A DNA stretch of 5,639 bases from positions 1 through 5,639 of the forward strand of contig CANQXM010000074.1 of NCBI GenBank assembly GCA_947627835.1, in the 5' to 3' direction. The position numbers and the translations under genes are program-made. Below, piece after piece: positions 4,636 to 5,639 of this stretch. The stretch comes from an uncultured Bacilli bacterium (GTDB lineage: Bacteria; Bacillota_I; Bacilli_A; RF39; UBA660). The notes beneath the pieces are model-generated. The model had not been told where the DNA came from and made no database searches. It saw only the letters and a program-made list of their open reading frames with translations. Position 1 is the stretch's first letter. Every line of letters begins with the position of its first letter.

Positions 4636-5639
4636 ATTAAAATTTTTAATCAAACAAAGTTTAGGAAAAAAAGTCAAAACCAAATGGTTTAAAATTGCCA
4701 ATGTCATTCTTCTAATTTGTCTTCTTGCACTAGCCAATATTGATCGCATCGTCACCTTTTTTGGTGGAGACTTTGAAAAGCAAAAAGAAATTCTGGTAAT
4801 TGATAAACTGGGTATGTATGATAGTTTCAACATGACATTCTCTTCTTTAGCAGAAAGTCTTGGTGAAGTAAAAAACTTTAAAGTTCAAGAATCATTGCAA
4901 GAAAAAGAAAAGTTAATGCAAGAGTTAGATGAAAAGGAAGACAAAATCATTATCACTCTAAATCGAGATGAAAAAGAATACATTAATGCTGAACTAATTA
5001 GTTATAATCCCATTGATACCATTACTTATCAATTAATTAGTACCACGTTAAATCAATTAAAAAGCTCCCTTGTATTAATGACGAGTGGTTTAACAAAGGA
5101 AGAAATCGAATCCCTAACCAGTCCTGTAGAAGTAAAAAGAATCGTAACCAATGAAGAAGTAGAAGATGCGGAATCCAAAGATATGCTTTCAGCAGGAATT
5201 ATTATTATTTTCATTTTACCATTTTTCTTTTTAATAACGATGCTTACCCAAATGATTGGAGCAGAAATTAACGATGAAAAATCAACGCGAGGCATGGAAA
5301 TCATCATCTCGAATGTTCCACCCAAAATTCATTTTATCTCCAAGATTATTTCCTCAACGTTATTTGTTATCATTCAAGGACTTTTACTCATCTTCTATGC
5401 ACTGCTTGCTTATGGTCTTCGTATGTTAATCGGTACGGCTATTCCAGCTAGCTTTAGTAGGGAAGCCTTGGGAAGCATCAGTGAAATTTGGAACTTTATT
5501 AAATCCAGTGGCATTTTAAATCTCTTAGGACAAGGCTTGCCATTCTTATTAATCTTATTCTTAGCATCTTTCCTTGCTTATGCGATTTTAGCAGGAGTTT
5601 TAGCAAGTATGACAACGAGTATTGAAGATTATCAACAAC
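4625..5639 (+). CDS. ABC-2 type permease, NatB/YhaP-like, 3' end outside window
   Basis: Membrane subunit of the exporter formed with the preceding ATPase. The first 338 residues are in the window, and the frame is still open at the last base. A basic N-terminus leads into membrane segment 1 (about 23-38). An extracytoplasmic domain of about 150 residues follows (about 40-187), charged and with a helical KEK/EKED-rich part near 88-120. Then come segment 2 (about 188-209), a cytoplasmic loop GAEINDEKSTRGMEIIISN (212-230), segment 3 (about 238-265) and at least one more (about 303-328), ending at TSIEDYQQ. The loop matches the family pattern EEKxxRxxEVLLSSVxP, and SIEDYQQ matches the SPEDAQQ-like motif of NatB-type permeases. 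YhaP and NatB are about 400 residues, so some 60-80 residues are probably missing. It overlaps the ATPase gene by 11 bases, so the pair should be one operon. Confidence 0.93.
   Translation, partial: MKNKLKFLIKQSLGKKVKTKWFKIANVILLICLLALANIDRIVTFFGGDFEKQKEILVIDKLGMYDSFNMTFSSLAESLGEVKNFKVQESLQEKEKLMQELDEKEDKIIITLNRDEKEYINAELISYNPIDTITYQLISTTLNQLKSSLVLMTSGLTKEEIESLTSPVEVKRIVTNEEVEDAESKDMLSAGIIIIFILPFFFLITMLTQMIGAEINDEKSTRGMEIIISNVPPKIHFISKIISSTLFVIIQGLLLIFYALLAYGLRMLIGTAIPASFSREALGSISEIWNFIKSSGILNLLGQGLPFLLILFLASFLAYAILAGVLASMTTSIEDYQQ

Noticed and set aside
1..5639. Mycoplasma-type code with TGA as tryptophan.
   Set aside because: All tryptophan codons seen are TGG and no in-frame TGA was found in the real genes, so there is no evidence for recoding.
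1..5639. Mobile element, CRISPR array, toxin-antitoxin or phage-defence cluster.
   Set aside because: No transposase, integrase, direct-repeat array, terminal inverted repeats or attachment-site duplication is visible. The tRNA gene is intact and has no repeated 3' segment in the window.

Overview
This is an AT-rich stretch that looks like the chromosome of a low-GC Gram-positive bacterium (Bacillota, in the Bacilli/Erysipelotrichia/uncultured gut Bacilli range). The basis is strong GGAGG-type ribosome binding sites, sigma-A-type promoters, a tRNA with an encoded CCA end, and the best-matching protein families. In-frame stops are TAA or TAG. Tryptophan is always TGG, and I saw no in-frame TGA, so nothing points to a recoded mycoplasma-type code. 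The species cannot be named from this sequence alone.

Left part (1-2836, + strand): the window opens inside a P2-type cation-transporting ATPase (Ca2+-ATPase superfamily), which lacks its first roughly 200 residues here. After a 59-base gap with a clear sigma-A promoter and three GAACTT half-sites comes a 226-residue protein of unknown function with a C-terminal four-cysteine cluster. It ends at a good intrinsic terminator.

Middle (2804-3594, - strand): a 171-residue protein resembling the dimeric (all-alpha) dUTPase family, with altered metal-ligand positions, converges on and overlaps the cysteine-cluster gene. Upstream of it on the same strand lies a tRNA-Glu with anticodon CTC, with its own near-consensus promoter and terminator-like hairpins after it.

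Right part (3736-5639, + strand): a NatA/YhaQ-like ABC ATPase overlaps by 11 bases the start of a NatB/YhaP-like permease, which runs off the window. Together they would form an ABC-2 exporter, with Na+ extrusion as the family precedent. The ion pumps at the two ends are not adjacent and need not be functionally linked.

I see no mobile element, CRISPR array or obvious new multi-gene system. The items most worth a second look are the altered dUTPase-like protein, the symmetric GAACTT sites over a promoter, the unusual ion-site residues of the P-type ATPase, and the odd tRNA-Glu(CTC).
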